DNA from: Oscillospiraceae bacterium
GTDB lineage: Bacteria > Bacillota > Clostridia > Oscillospirales > Oscillospiraceae
Direction: 5' to 3'
Length of the DNA stretch: 64,000 bases
Assembly: GCA_017434755.1 (NCBI GenBank)
Contig: JAFRER010000007.1
Span: forward strand, 44,724-108,723
Below, piece by piece: positions 1 to 8,159 of this stretch; position 1 is the stretch's first letter, and each line of letters begins with the position of its first letter. The translations under genes and the position numbers were made by a program. The notes under the pieces were generated by a model. That model worked only from the letters and a program-made list of their open reading frames with translations, was not told where the DNA came from and ran no database searches.

Positions 1-1109
1 ATACAATCGTAATGATCTTTTTCTGCATCGGCTGCGTAGCGAGCGGCGCGCTCGCGTCCAGGATCCCCGCGAGGATCTATGTATGGATCTCCGCCGCGCT
101 GTTCCTCATAGGATTCCTTATCTCCGCAAATATCAGCAATCTCATCATGCTGGTCATCGGTTTCGGCGTGATCTGCGGCTTTGCCTCCGGTCTTGCCTAC
201 AGCGCCGTCATGAGTACGGTGGGCAAATGGTTCCCCGACAAGCAGGGCCTGATCTCCGGCATCCTGCTCATGGGCTTCGGCATATCGAGTTTCGTGATCG
301 GCAAGCTTTATGACGCCTTTACGCCCGATACCTTCGGCGCATGGAGGACATCCTTCACCGTGATCGGCATCGTCATCGCCGCGGTCATGGCGGTGTGCGG
401 CTTCTTCATAAAAAAGCCTGGTCCGGACTTTGATATCAAGCCGGCAGCCGATGGCAAAAAACACAGGGAGAATCCCGCCGCGATCGACGCGAATGCGGGG
501 CTTATGTTGCGGCAGCCCTCCTTCTGGCTGTATCTGCTCTGGGTCATCTTCATGTCCGCAGCAGGTCTTGCCCTGATCTCGCAGGCAAAAGGTGTGGCAA
601 CAGAAGCGGGCGTCACCGGCGGAACGGTGGCAACGATCGTCGGCCTCATTTCTATCGCCAACGGAGTTTCCAGAATCATATTCGGCGGTTTGTATGATAA
701 AATCGGCAGGAGCGCCGTCATGCAGATCGTGAATGCTCTGTTCATTATTGAAAGCATCATTCTCATCTTTGCTCTGCTCAAGAGCAGTTTCGTCCTGCTC
801 GTTCTCGGCTTTGTTATAGGCGGTGCCGCTTACGGCGGTGTCACCCCGACGAACTCCGCCTTTGTCAGCTCCTATTACGGAATAAAGAATTATCCTCTGA
901 ATTTCTCCATTATCAACTGCAACCTTCTCATTGCTTCCTTCGGCAGTAATATCGCCGCAAAACTATACGATGCTTCGGGCTCCTTCCGCAGCATTTTCAT
1001 CATGATCATTATCTGTGCGGTCGTCGGCATCGCCGCCTGTATCGGCATAGACTTCTGCGACAGGGCGATCATCCGGAAAAAAGCGGCGGCAGCTGAAAAA
1101 GAAGCATAA
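1..1109 (+). CDS. MFS transporter, oxalate/formate antiporter-like (OFA) type, 5'-truncated
   Basis: Major facilitator that would exchange or import small organic anions across the cytoplasmic membrane. The frame is open to the left edge (codons before the first ATG at 12 read T-I-V), so the real start lies outside the window and the first helices are missing. About ten hydrophobic helices are visible in two halves separated by a hydrophilic loop near residues 140-165. The segment GKWFPDKQGLISGILLMGFG matches the loop/helix motif typical of OFA-family MFS proteins. It ends in a lysine/alanine-rich cytosolic tail and is followed by a hairpin terminator. The substrate cannot be told from sequence alone; OFA members carry oxalate, formate, pyruvate or unknown anions. 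Confidence 0.8.
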   Translation, partial: TIVMIFFCIGCVASGALASRIPARIYVWISAALFLIGFLISANISNLIMLVIGFGVICGFASGLAYSAVMSTVGKWFPDKQGLISGILLMGFGISSFVIGKLYDAFTPDTFGAWRTSFTVIGIVIAAVMAVCGFFIKKPGPDFDIKPAADGKKHRENPAAIDANAGLMLRQPSFWLYLLWVIFMSAAGLALISQAKGVATEAGVTGGTVATIVGLISIANGVSRIIFGGLYDKIGRSAVMQIVNALFIIESIILIFALLKSSFVLLVLGFVIGGAAYGGVTPTNSAFVSSYYGIKNYPLNFSIINCNLLIASFGSNIAAKLYDASGSFRSIFIMIIICAVVGIAACIGIDFCDRAIIRKKAAAAEKEA

Positions 1110-1124
1110 GCTTTCCATCACAAT

Positions 1125-1161
1125 ACAACGGGAGACGGCCATCACGGCTGTCTCCCGTTGT
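1125..1161. terminator. Bidirectional hairpin between convergent genes
   Basis: A 16-bp stem (1125-1140 with 1146-1161, one G-U pair) with a 5-nt loop lies between the MFS gene (+) and the membrane-protein gene (-). The T-tracts are weak on both sides, so termination is likely but may be imperfect. Confidence 0.65.
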
Positions 1162-1178
1162 ACGTTATTTCTGTTTCT

Positions 1179-2024
1179 TTATTCCGCTGCTTCGGGTTCG
1201 GGTCCTTCTTTGCGGCGTCTCCTGTATATCTTTTTCCAGCCGCCCGGAGTCATCAGATCAGGTATGAAGTTCACGCCTGTGATGATCTTCGCCACCCACA
1301 CGAAGAAGATGACCACAAGGATCGGTATCACGCAGGAGGTCACGATCATGACCGCGAGCGTCTCAACAAAACGGTTGAGGGTGTTCGCCGCCTTTTCCGT
1401 CAGGCTCGAGGCGGTCTCGGAGATCCCGTTGAGTATAGACTGCACCAGTCCCGCATCCTCTCCTGCATCGGTGATCTCAACGGTGTCGTCCGCTATCTGC
1501 TCCGCGGAACTGATGGTGTTGTTGATTGACTCGTCAAAAGTCGTATAGATCATATCCGATACTCTCACGCTGGCCGGGATTATGAGGAAGATTGCCAGGC
1601 CGAACACGGTGAACTTCACGGCCAGTCTCCGCCAGAGCGCACTTTCGCTGAACAGGGATATGCCCATGAACACGCATGCCAGCGGTAAGAGTATCTTGAA
1701 CGTTGCGAGGCCGATAATGGTTACGGAGTATTTCTCCGCATACAGAACACACATGATCAGTAGAAAATACTGTGTAAAATCTGCAAGCTTCTCGGCTATC
1801 GGCGTGGCTGTGTCGCCCGGTATCGCCGAGATGCCGGCTGATGCCACCGTAGAGGTAGCCGTCAGTTTCATGACCATGTCCACCTTTTCGTCAATGGAGC
1901 TTATCGTATGGTCATGGGTCTCGATCTTCATTGCCCAGTCGCCGAGAAACAGCATGGATATCACTGCCGCAAGGAGCAGCAGGACGCAGATGAGCACTTT
2001 TTTCAGTACGGCATTGTCTTTCAT
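1179..2024 (-). CDS. Uncharacterised polytopic membrane protein
   Basis: Not a family I recognise. The 281-residue product begins with an N-terminal membrane segment (about residues 8-27), then an extracytoplasmic-looking region of about 60 residues, three more hydrophobic stretches (about 85-105, 110-130, 138-158), a polar amphipathic stretch rich in S/T/E/D (160-215), another membrane helix (about 222-245) and a basic C-terminus. The start has an excellent ribosome binding site (GGGGGAGG). It begins 17 bp after the DUF4230 gene on the same strand, so the two are almost certainly co-transcribed and may form a membrane complex. No catalytic motif is visible. Confidence 0.7.
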   Translation of the reverse strand: MKDNAVLKKVLICVLLLLAAVISMLFLGDWAMKIETHDHTISSIDEKVDMVMKLTATSTVASAGISAIPGDTATPIAEKLADFTQYFLLIMCVLYAEKYSVTIIGLATFKILLPLACVFMGISLFSESALWRRLAVKFTVFGLAIFLIIPASVRVSDMIYTTFDESINNTISSAEQIADDTVEITDAGEDAGLVQSILNGISETASSLTEKAANTLNRFVETLAVMIVTSCVIPILVVIFFVWVAKIITGVNFIPDLMTPGGWKKIYRRRRKEGPEPEAAE

Positions 2025-2041
2025 TCTTTTCCTCCCCCTGT

Positions 2042-2731
2042 TCAGCCGGTCACGTAACGGATCGAATACTCGGAAGCGTCAACCAGACTGTTCACAAAAT
2101 TCGAGATCACGAGCACCGCATTCTCGTCCGCTCTTTCCAGAAGTCCTCTTTCCAGCGCTTTTTCCTCAGCAGTCCTCTCAAGCTCTATCAGAGAGTCATT
2201 ATAATCGGTAAGAGAGATCTTGTTGCAGAGTCCCTCTTTCTCCGAATACAGCACAAAGCTTTCCGGATCTATATCCAGATACTTTATTTCGGATCTCGGC
2301 AGCCGGACGGTAATGGTTTTGGCTTCATCGTCTTTTTCCACACTGATCTTTTCAAAATCGAGCCCCGCGGCGATGATCCCTTCATAGCTTGCCAGATAGC
2401 TCGATTCCGTTATCCCGATCTTTATGGTCTTGAAAAGCTTTTTTACGCTCGAATAGCTGATGACCTCTGTAAAATAGTACTCTTCGGTCACGAGGAAACC
2501 CATGTCCCGGAGACCGTCCTGTATGATCTCCCCCGAGATGTTCTTTTCCACCTCAACGATCTTTTCGACCTCGACGATCTTTTTGGTCTGCTTCACCGGC
2601 GCGGAGGTGACTGCCGGCTGAGGCACGCTTTTCACGTCGTCCTTTCTGAGCGCCCAAACAACAGCAAGCACCGCAGTGACCAGCACGACTGCAGCAATAA
2701 GGATAAGGTAGATGCGCTTTTTGTTTTTCAT
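2042..2731 (-). CDS. DUF4230-family membrane-anchored protein
   Basis: A 229-residue protein with one N-terminal membrane helix (residues 6-24), a Pro/Lys/Val/Glu linker with a repeated KIVEVE segment, and an extracytoplasmic domain of about 160 residues with the alternating pattern of DUF4230 proteins (tyrosine-rich YYFTEVI, repeated I-K-V strands, C-terminal helix). The frame is open for 45 codons upstream, but the start at 2731 is chosen because GGGGGAC lies just before it. The function of DUF4230 is not known. It heads a two-gene unit with the membrane protein downstream and is divergent from the small Cys-rich gene. Confidence 0.8.
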   Translation of the reverse strand: MKNKKRIYLILIAAVVLVTAVLAVVWALRKDDVKSVPQPAVTSAPVKQTKKIVEVEKIVEVEKNISGEIIQDGLRDMGFLVTEEYYFTEVISYSSVKKLFKTIKIGITESSYLASYEGIIAAGLDFEKISVEKDDEAKTITVRLPRSEIKYLDIDPESFVLYSEKEGLCNKISLTDYNDSLIELERTAEEKALERGLLERADENAVLVISNFVNSLVDASEYSIRYVTG

Positions 2732-2801
2732 TTTCGTCCCCCTTTCATGCTCCGGGTGATACTGAATCAGAAGCAGACACAAAACATTCTGCCACGCTTT
2801 G

Positions 2802-2830
2802 ATTATATAACCGTTTTTTGCAAGAATAAT
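2802..2830 (-). promoter_or_regulatory. Candidate promoter for the DUF4230 operon
   Basis: On the minus strand a perfect TATAAT (2807-2802) follows a poor -35-like TTATTC about 16-17 bp upstream. The start site would lie about 65-70 bp before the DUF4230 ATG. Confidence 0.4.
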
Positions 2831-2890
2831 GCGAAAATACTGTAAATTAAATGCTGTTATTTCCACTGGATCCGCAATTTACGGTTTTTC

Positions 2891-2919
2891 TTGCGCAGAA
2901 TCCGAAACTGTTATATAAT
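2891..2919 (+). promoter_or_regulatory. Promoter for the small Cys-rich gene
   Basis: TTGCGC (2891-2896), a 17-bp spacer and a perfect TATAAT (2914-2919) stand about 45 bp before the start codon of the 47-residue protein. This is a good sigma-A-type promoter. Confidence 0.6.
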
Positions 2920-2964
2920 TTCCTTACCGAAAACAAAAAAACACGGGGGAGAGGGACAACTATC

Positions 2965-3108
2965 ATGGCGGCAAAGAATGTCAAATGTGCTGAGTGCACG
3001 AAGATCAAAGAATGGAGCTTCAGTGAGAACGTCGTAGCGTTCTGCCCGGTTGCCCAGAAATATGTCAAGGCCGAGGATGGCTGCAAGAAGGGCGAAAAGA
3101 AAAAATAA
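2965..3108 (+). CDS. Small Cys-rich protein, 47 residues
   Basis: A tiny monocistronic gene with its own promoter, ribosome binding site (GGGGGAGAGGG) and strong terminator, so it is likely real despite its length. The product begins MAAKNVKCAECTKIKEW and has four cysteines (C8, C11, C26, C38) and a very lysine-rich C-terminus. The CxxC plus two further cysteines could bind zinc or an Fe-S cluster, or the protein may bind nucleic acid through its basic tail; this is inference. The longer in-frame version starting at 2851 lacks a ribosome binding site and would include the promoter, so it is rejected. Confidence 0.75.
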   Translation: MAAKNVKCAECTKIKEWSFSENVVAFCPVAQKYVKAEDGCKKGEKKK

Positions 3109-3123
3109 GCCCTCATATATTGC

Positions 3124-3157
3124 AAAAGTGCGCCGCATACCAATGCGGCGCACTTTT
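3124..3157. terminator. Strong bidirectional terminator
   Basis: A perfect 15-bp stem (3124-3138 with 3143-3157) with a 4-nt ACCA loop and A/T runs on both flanks. It separates the small Cys-rich gene (+) from the aminotransferase gene (-). Confidence 0.92.
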
Positions 3158-3175
3158 ATTTATCCGGTCGGTTCC

Positions 3176-4456
3176 TTATCCGATTCCGCAGAGTTTGCGG
3201 AGAGCTGCAAGGCGCATGCTGACACAGTAGATCTCCATTGCCTGTTCGAGCTGTTCGGTCGGCGGCAGAGACGGAGCTATCCTCATGTTGCTGTCATTGG
3301 GGTCGTTCTTGTACGGGAAGGTCGCTCCGGCGTCCGTCATGGTCAGGCCGGCTTCTTTGCAAAGCTGCCATGTGGCTTTTGCAATCCCCGGCATCGTATT
3401 CACGCTCACGAAGTATCCGCCGTTGGGATGCTGCCAGCTCGCAATCCCTCTCGGAGCGATCTCTCTGTCGAGCGAATCCAGAACACAGCGGAATTTCGGT
3501 CCGAGGATCTCCGCATGCTTTTTCATCAGTTCCAGCACGCCGGCCTTATCTTTCAGGAAGCGGACATGCCGGAGCTGGTTCACTTTGTCAAACGAGATCA
3601 TCTGCGCGTTGAGGAGTTTTTTCATATAGGTCATGTTGCTGTCGCTGCAGACGAACACCGACACGCCGGCTCCGGGGAAGGTGATCTTCGAGGTCGACGC
3701 GAATTCGAACACCATATCCTCATTGCCGTATTTCGCGCATTCGCTCAGGATATCCGGAAACGGGACATACTCCCCGAAGAATTCATGCACACAGTAGGCA
3801 TTGTCCCACATCAGCAGGAAATCCTCCGCCGCGGGCTTCATCGATGCGATCCTCCGGATCGTCTCCGCGCTGTAGATAATGCCGTCCGGGTTGGAGTATT
3901 TCGGCACACACCACATGCCTTTCACTTCGGGATCCCGGATCAGTTTTTCCACAACGTCCATATCCGGACCTTCCGCAGTCATGGGTACGGTGATCATCTC
4001 CATCCCGAAGCTCTGGGAAATGCCGAAATGCCCGTCATATCCGGGAGCCGGGCAGAGCCACTTTACTTTGTCCAGCTTTGCCCAGGGTTTGCTGCTGTTC
4101 ACTCTGCCGTGGGTATAGGCCTTGGCGATGGTATCATACATAAGCGTCAAAGAGGCCGTTCCGCCGATAAACACGTTTTTCGCTTCCACTCCCAGCAGTT
4201 CCGCGAAAAGCTCTCTGCAGGAAGGGAGTCCCTCCAGATTTCCATAGTTGCGGACATCTATGCCGTCACAGACGAAATCGCTGTCCGATCTCAGAACGTC
4301 CAGAATCCCGCTGACCATATCGAGCTGTGCCTTGCCGGGTTTCCCTCTTGCCATGTTGAGCGACAGGCCCATCTCTTTCAGAACCTCATAGCGCTCGGTT
4401 ACCTCCCGGAGTTCCTCACGAAGTTCCTCAGCCGTCATCTCGGTGTACTTTTTCAT
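3176..4456 (-). CDS. PLP-dependent aminotransferase, aspartate aminotransferase Ic-like
   Basis: Fold-type I aminotransferase, 426 residues, probably interconverting aspartate and oxaloacetate with 2-oxoglutarate/glutamate in the cytosol. Visible signatures are the substrate-side RNYGNLEGLPSCRELFAELL segment, CPAPGYDGHF, the PKYSNPDG motif, WDNAYCVHEF, and STSKITFPGAGVSVF containing the PLP lysine. These are characteristic of the larger Ic subgroup of aspartate aminotransferases rather than classical AspC. The start at 4456 is preferred over the in-frame ATG at 4480 because AAAGGA lies 7 nt upstream of it. The neighbouring TSUP exporter, Asp/Glu racemase and DAACS symporter suggest a local acidic amino-acid theme. 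Confidence 0.87.
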   Translation of the reverse strand: MKKYTEMTAEELREELREVTERYEVLKEMGLSLNMARGKPGKAQLDMVSGILDVLRSDSDFVCDGIDVRNYGNLEGLPSCRELFAELLGVEAKNVFIGGTASLTLMYDTIAKAYTHGRVNSSKPWAKLDKVKWLCPAPGYDGHFGISQSFGMEMITVPMTAEGPDMDVVEKLIRDPEVKGMWCVPKYSNPDGIIYSAETIRRIASMKPAAEDFLLMWDNAYCVHEFFGEYVPFPDILSECAKYGNEDMVFEFASTSKITFPGAGVSVFVCSDSNMTYMKKLLNAQMISFDKVNQLRHVRFLKDKAGVLELMKKHAEILGPKFRCVLDSLDREIAPRGIASWQHPNGGYFVSVNTMPGIAKATWQLCKEAGLTMTDAGATFPYKNDPNDSNMRIAPSLPPTEQLEQAMEIYCVSMRLAALRKLCGIG

Positions 4457-4541
4457 GCGTTTTTCCTTTCTTGCGCACATTTTTTATTCCGGCTGCCGTT
4501 CTGCCTTTCCGGGCATGTGCGGCAGACTTTTTCCTGCCTCA

Positions 4542-4570
4542 ACCATAGCACATTACACAGCCGTCTTCAA
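4542..4570 (-). promoter_or_regulatory. Candidate promoter for the aminotransferase
   Basis: Minus-strand TTGAAG (4570-4565), 17-bp spacer and TATGGT (4547-4542), about 86 bp before the start codon. Confidence 0.5.
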
Positions 4571-4613
4571 CCTATATTGTCTCCCTTTTTTGCGTTTTTG
4601 CGCCTTTCTTCCC

Positions 4614-4641
4614 TTTACTTTTTCCGGTCCGGTGTTATTAT
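4614..4641 (+). promoter_or_regulatory. Candidate promoter for the TSUP-racemase operon
   Basis: TTTACT (4614-4619), 16-bp spacer and TATTAT (4636-4641), followed by the AAAGGAGGG ribosome binding site about 20 bp on. Confidence 0.5.
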
Positions 4642-4677
4642 TGATTCCATCAGCAGAGAAAGGAGGGCGTGTCACAG

Positions 4678-5466
4678 ATGCAGGCGATGCTGTTTCCGGC
4701 AGAGCTTACCGTCCGGATGGTGATCATCGTCGTGATCGGTGTCTTCCTTGCCTCCTTTGTGGACGGTGTGGCCGGCGGCGGCGGGATCATCTCCGTTCCG
4801 ACCTATCTTCTGACCGGTCTTCCCACCCATCTGGCTCTCGGCACGAACAAGCTCTCCTCCGGGATCGGGACCGCGGTCTCCACGGCACGCTTCATCCGAA
4901 GCGGCTACGTCAACTGGAAGCTGGGGGTCCCTTCCATCATCCTCGCGCTGATCGGCTCTCACCTCGGAACGAAACTCCAGCTCTCAATCGATGAGAGATA
5001 TCTCAAATGGCTGCTGCTGATCGTCCTTCCCGTGGTGGCCTTCGTTGTGCTCCGGCAGAAAAAGCTCCCGGAGGAAGCCGGTCAGATCGATCCGGCAAAA
5101 CAGGCGGCAATAGTGCTCGTCTCCTCTTTCATCGTAGGCGCCTATGACGGTTTCTATGGGCCCGGGACCGGGACTTTTCTCATCCTGATCTTCTGCAATC
5201 TGGCAAAAATGGATGTGCGCACGGCATCCGGCAACGTCAAGCTTGTGAACCTTGCCAGCAACATCGGGGCTGTTGCCACCTCTCTGATGAACGGAAAGGT
5301 CTTCATCGTTCTCGGCCTTATCGGCGCGGTCTCCTCGATAGCCGGTCATTACATAGGCTCCGGGCTTGCGATCAAGGACGGATCGAAGATCGTCCGTCCG
5401 GTCATAATAATCGTTCTTATTCTGCTTGCTGTAAAAGTCATATCAGAACTCTTCGGAGGTCAATAA
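4678..5466 (+). CDS. TSUP/TauE-SafE family sulfite or anion exporter
   Basis: A 262-residue polytopic protein with the two-fold repeated architecture of the TSUP family (formerly DUF81). The first repeat carries FVDGVAGGGGIISVPTYLL and the second GAYDGFYGPGTGTFLIL, both hallmark glycine-rich motifs. Members export sulfite, sulfoacetate or other sulfur-containing or organic anions; the substrate here is unknown. A GTG at 4669 is in frame but only 2 nt from the AGGAGG, so ATG 4678 (11 nt away) is preferred. Its stop overlaps the racemase start by one base (TAATG), showing translational coupling. Confidence 0.85.
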   Translation: MQAMLFPAELTVRMVIIVVIGVFLASFVDGVAGGGGIISVPTYLLTGLPTHLALGTNKLSSGIGTAVSTARFIRSGYVNWKLGVPSIILALIGSHLGTKLQLSIDERYLKWLLLIVLPVVAFVVLRQKKLPEEAGQIDPAKQAAIVLVSSFIVGAYDGFYGPGTGTFLILIFCNLAKMDVRTASGNVKLVNLASNIGAVATSLMNGKVFIVLGLIGAVSSIAGHYIGSGLAIKDGSKIVRPVIIIVLILLAVKVISELFGGQ

Positions 5467-6179
5467 TGAAAAAACGTCTCGGCATACTGGGCGGTATGGG
5501 CCCCATGGCTACCGCGGACCTGTACAGAAAGATCGTTGAACTCACCGACGCTGATAACGACAACGGCCACATCCGTGTCATTATCGACAGCAATACCGCC
5601 ATACCCGACAGAACTTCGGCGATCCTCTCCGGCGGCGCGGATCCTTTGCCCGAGATGCTTTCCGCCGCAAAGAATCTCATTGCCTGCGGAGCCGAGTGCA
5701 TCATCATGCCGTGCAACACGGCCCACTTCTTTCTTCCGGTCCTTCAAGCGCAGATCCCTGTTCCCATACTGGATATGACAAAGATCGCGGCTCAAAGCTG
5801 CGCCGGACTATATCCGGGGAAAAAAGCTGCCATCCTTGCCACCCGCGGCACACTGGCATCGGGCGTTTACAGCAGCGCGCTTGAAGAATACGGGGTGGAA
5901 TATATTATTCCGGACAAGAACGAGCAGAGCACATTGATGCATCTGATCTATGATGTGGTAAAAGCGTCCAAGCCGGTCCTCCCCGAAAGGCAGGCATGGC
6001 GTGCGCTGCTGGACGGTCTCCACGACAAAGGTGCAGATTATTTCCTTCTCGGCTGTACGGAGCTTCCGATCCTTTCCGGCATCCTTGCCGTTCCGGGACC
6101 GTTCGTTGACGCCACGGATGAACTGGCAAAAGCAGCTGTGAAATACTGCGGATATGATCTGAAGCAGAAAAGCTGGTAA
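5466..6179 (+). CDS. Aspartate/glutamate racemase family protein
   Basis: Cofactor-independent racemase of 237 residues, expected to interconvert L- and D-aspartate or glutamate. The N-terminal GILGGMGPMATADLY motif and the two catalytic cysteines in MPCNTAH (about residue 80) and LLGCTELP (about residue 200) are all present, matching the RacD/YgeA branch rather than MurI, which has different flanking motifs. It could supply D-aspartate for peptidoglycan cross-bridges or D-amino-acid metabolism. It is translationally coupled to the TSUP transporter upstream, which may move a related anion, and is followed by a perfect terminator. Confidence 0.88.
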   Translation: MKKRLGILGGMGPMATADLYRKIVELTDADNDNGHIRVIIDSNTAIPDRTSAILSGGADPLPEMLSAAKNLIACGAECIIMPCNTAHFFLPVLQAQIPVPILDMTKIAAQSCAGLYPGKKAAILATRGTLASGVYSSALEEYGVEYIIPDKNEQSTLMHLIYDVVKASKPVLPERQAWRALLDGLHDKGADYFLLGCTELPILSGILAVPGPFVDATDELAKAAVKYCGYDLKQKSW

Positions 6180-6188
6180 GTATCCGCG

Positions 6189-6229
6189 AACTCCATCCGG
6201 CAGGTGATTCTGCCGGATGGAGTTTTTTC
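6189..6229 (+). terminator. Rho-independent terminator of the racemase operon
   Basis: A perfect 15-bp stem (6189-6203 with 6210-6224), 6-nt loop and a run of T up to 6229. Confidence 0.92.
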
Positions 6230-6354
6230 TTTTCATTTTTTGAAATATAGCCAAAAAACCTCTACCAAAATTCGAAAAATATAGTATAATTGATATATTG
6301 ATTGTCTCCGCCTTCAGCGGGCGGGAAAAGGCAAATATATTTAGGAGGGAAAAT

Positions 6355-7668
6355 ATGGAAAACGAAGCACCCAAGAAGGGCGGTATCTTTCGGGCATACC
6401 TGAACTTCAACGTACTGTACAAGATCCTTATCGGTCTCGTCATCGGTGCCATCGCCGGCATAATCCTTGCCGCAAACGGTATCACGGCGCTCCCAGCCTG
6501 GATCAGCATGTTCGGTACGATCTTCACCAGACTGCTGAAAATGATCATCATCCCGATGATCGTCGGATCTCTGGTAGTCGGCGCATCCTCTGTTTCCCCG
6601 GCAAACGTCGGTAAAGTCGGTATCCGCGTGATCATCATCTATCTGGTCACCTCCGCCATCGGCGTTATCATCGGCCTGATCATGGCCAACATCTTCCAGC
6701 CCCATGCCGAACTGGCCGCCGTCACGGAAATGGCCGCTGATGCGGCAGGCAAGACCGCGGACGTCAGCGTCTGGAAGACCATCTCGGACATCGTTCCGAC
6801 CAGCGTTCTGTCCTCTCTTGTCAACGAGACGGTGCTCCAGGTCATCTTCTTCGCTCTGATCTTCGGTCTGTGCCTGTCCTATATGAAGGTCTCCGATGAC
6901 GAGCGGATCCGCACCATCTCCACCACCATGTACAACGTGTTCGACTGCCTGACCGAGATCATGATGAAGGTCGTCCGCGGCATCATGCAGTATGCGCCCA
7001 TAGGCGTTGCGGTATTGATCTGCGAAGTGTTCGCCAAGAACGGCGCCAAGGTCGCCGGCGCGCTGCTCACGGTCACCATCGCCTGCTTCCTCGGATATCT
7101 GATCCATATCGTCCTCGTATACGGCGGTCTGCTGAAGATATTCCGCATCAAGATCGGCCCCTTCTTCAAAGAGGCCAGGATCCCCTTCATCACCGCATTT
7201 GTCACCCGTTCCTCCAACGGCACGCTCCCGACCACCATGGAAGCCGCCGAAAACCTCGGTGTCGACAAAGAAGTCTATGCCTTCTCGCTCCCGCTCGGTG
7301 CCACCATCAACATGGACGGCACCGCGATCTACCAAGGCGTCTGCGCTTTCTTCCTGGTAATGAGCTGCTTCGGCCGCGGACTTACCTTCGGTGAAATGGG
7401 CATGATCGTTCTTCTCGCAACGCTCGCCTCCATCGGCACAGCCGGTGTTCCCGGAGCCGGTGCCATCATGCTGGCAATGGTCATGCAGGGCATCAACCTG
7501 CCCATTGCAGAGGGCACTGTCCTGGCCGGCGCCTATGCGATGATCCTCGGTATCGATGCCATCCTCGACATGGGCCGTACCGCTCTGAACGTCGTCGGCG
7601 ACCTGACCTGCACCTGCTGCATCGCCAAGAGCACCAAGTTCCTCAAAGAAGACTCCGTTCTTCAGTGA
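6355..7668 (+). CDS. Dicarboxylate/amino acid:cation symporter (DAACS family)
   Basis: Secondary transporter of 437 residues that imports glutamate, aspartate or C4-dicarboxylates with Na+ or H+. Membrane helices and re-entrant hairpins are seen throughout; diagnostic motifs are RSSNGTLPTTMEA (HP1), PLGATINMDGTAIYQG (helix 7, cation site), GTAGVPGAGAIML (HP2) and ILDMGRTALNVVGD (helix 8, substrate site). HP1 has S-S-N-G rather than the commoner S-S-S-G. The start at 6355 is supported by AGGAGGG; the frame is open further upstream but has no good start. A possible -10 (TATAAT, 6285-6290) lies upstream with no clear -35. Together with the aminotransferase and racemase nearby it points to acidic amino-acid use. 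Confidence 0.9.
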   Translation: MENEAPKKGGIFRAYLNFNVLYKILIGLVIGAIAGIILAANGITALPAWISMFGTIFTRLLKMIIIPMIVGSLVVGASSVSPANVGKVGIRVIIIYLVTSAIGVIIGLIMANIFQPHAELAAVTEMAADAAGKTADVSVWKTISDIVPTSVLSSLVNETVLQVIFFALIFGLCLSYMKVSDDERIRTISTTMYNVFDCLTEIMMKVVRGIMQYAPIGVAVLICEVFAKNGAKVAGALLTVTIACFLGYLIHIVLVYGGLLKIFRIKIGPFFKEARIPFITAFVTRSSNGTLPTTMEAAENLGVDKEVYAFSLPLGATINMDGTAIYQGVCAFFLVMSCFGRGLTFGEMGMIVLLATLASIGTAGVPGAGAIMLAMVMQGINLPIAEGTVLAGAYAMILGIDAILDMGRTALNVVGDLTCTCCIAKSTKFLKEDSVLQ

Positions 7669-7671
7669 TCC

Positions 7672-8064
7672 ATGAACCGGAAAGCACTGGACAGACGCCT
7701 GCAGGAGCTCTCCATATACAGTGACTTCTACCACAGGAAGGAGCTGAATGCTCTTGCCCAGGTCCTCACGGAGGACGAGACTCTCAACTGCATCCTCACC
7801 GGGGTGAACGAGGGCAACCGCAAGATGCTTGCCATCACCGACCGCCGGCTGATGATCATCTTCGCCGGCGCGCTGTCCGCCAAGGATTTTGTCGTTGTTC
7901 AGCGGAGCGCGGTAAAGGAGTTCCGGTTTGAAAAGAAATTTCTCTTTTCCCGGGCGGGCTTCTGTACCAACAGCGGAGCCGAATATGTATTTGAGAATAC
8001 ACAGGGTTCGCTGAAAGAGCTTTTCGAATGGGCCATGCAGCGGCCTCTGCCCTCCGTGGGCTGA
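7672..8064 (+). CDS. Bacterial PH-domain protein (YokE-like)
   Basis: A soluble 130-residue protein beginning 3 bp after the symporter stop, with no strong ribosome binding site of its own, so it is probably translated by coupling. The pattern LNALAQVLTEDETLNCILTG, then MLAITDRRLMII, FEKKFLFSRAGF and a C-terminal helix, matches bacterial pleckstrin-homology-like domains of the YokE/bPH_3 type. These are usually found alone or fused to short-oligomerisation domains; their ligands are largely unknown. A regulatory or membrane-adaptor role for the adjacent symporter is possible but is inference only. Confidence 0.72.
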   Translation: MNRKALDRRLQELSIYSDFYHRKELNALAQVLTEDETLNCILTGVNEGNRKMLAITDRRLMIIFAGALSAKDFVVVQRSAVKEFRFEKKFLFSRAGFCTNSGAEYVFENTQGSLKELFEWAMQRPLPSVG

Positions 8065-8094
8065 GCTGCGCAGGAACAGCATCCGTATAAAGCG

Positions 8095-8128
8095 ATCGGG
8101 GTGCCCTTTCCGGGCACCCCGATTTTTT
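8095..8128 (+). terminator. Terminator after the PH-domain gene
   Basis: A perfect 12-bp stem (8095-8106 with 8112-8123), TTTCC loop and six T. Confidence 0.9.
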
Positions 8129-8159
8129 AATGACGCCATTCAATGAAAGGATCATGTCC

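Noticed and set aside
3050-4723. Plus-strand open frame of 557 codons
   Set aside because: Antisense to the aminotransferase gene and crosses a strong terminator and a promoter region.
6262-8139. Minus-strand open frame of 625 codons
   Set aside because: Antisense to the DAACS symporter and PH-domain genes; composition rich in His/Asp/Gly/Glu with no domain.
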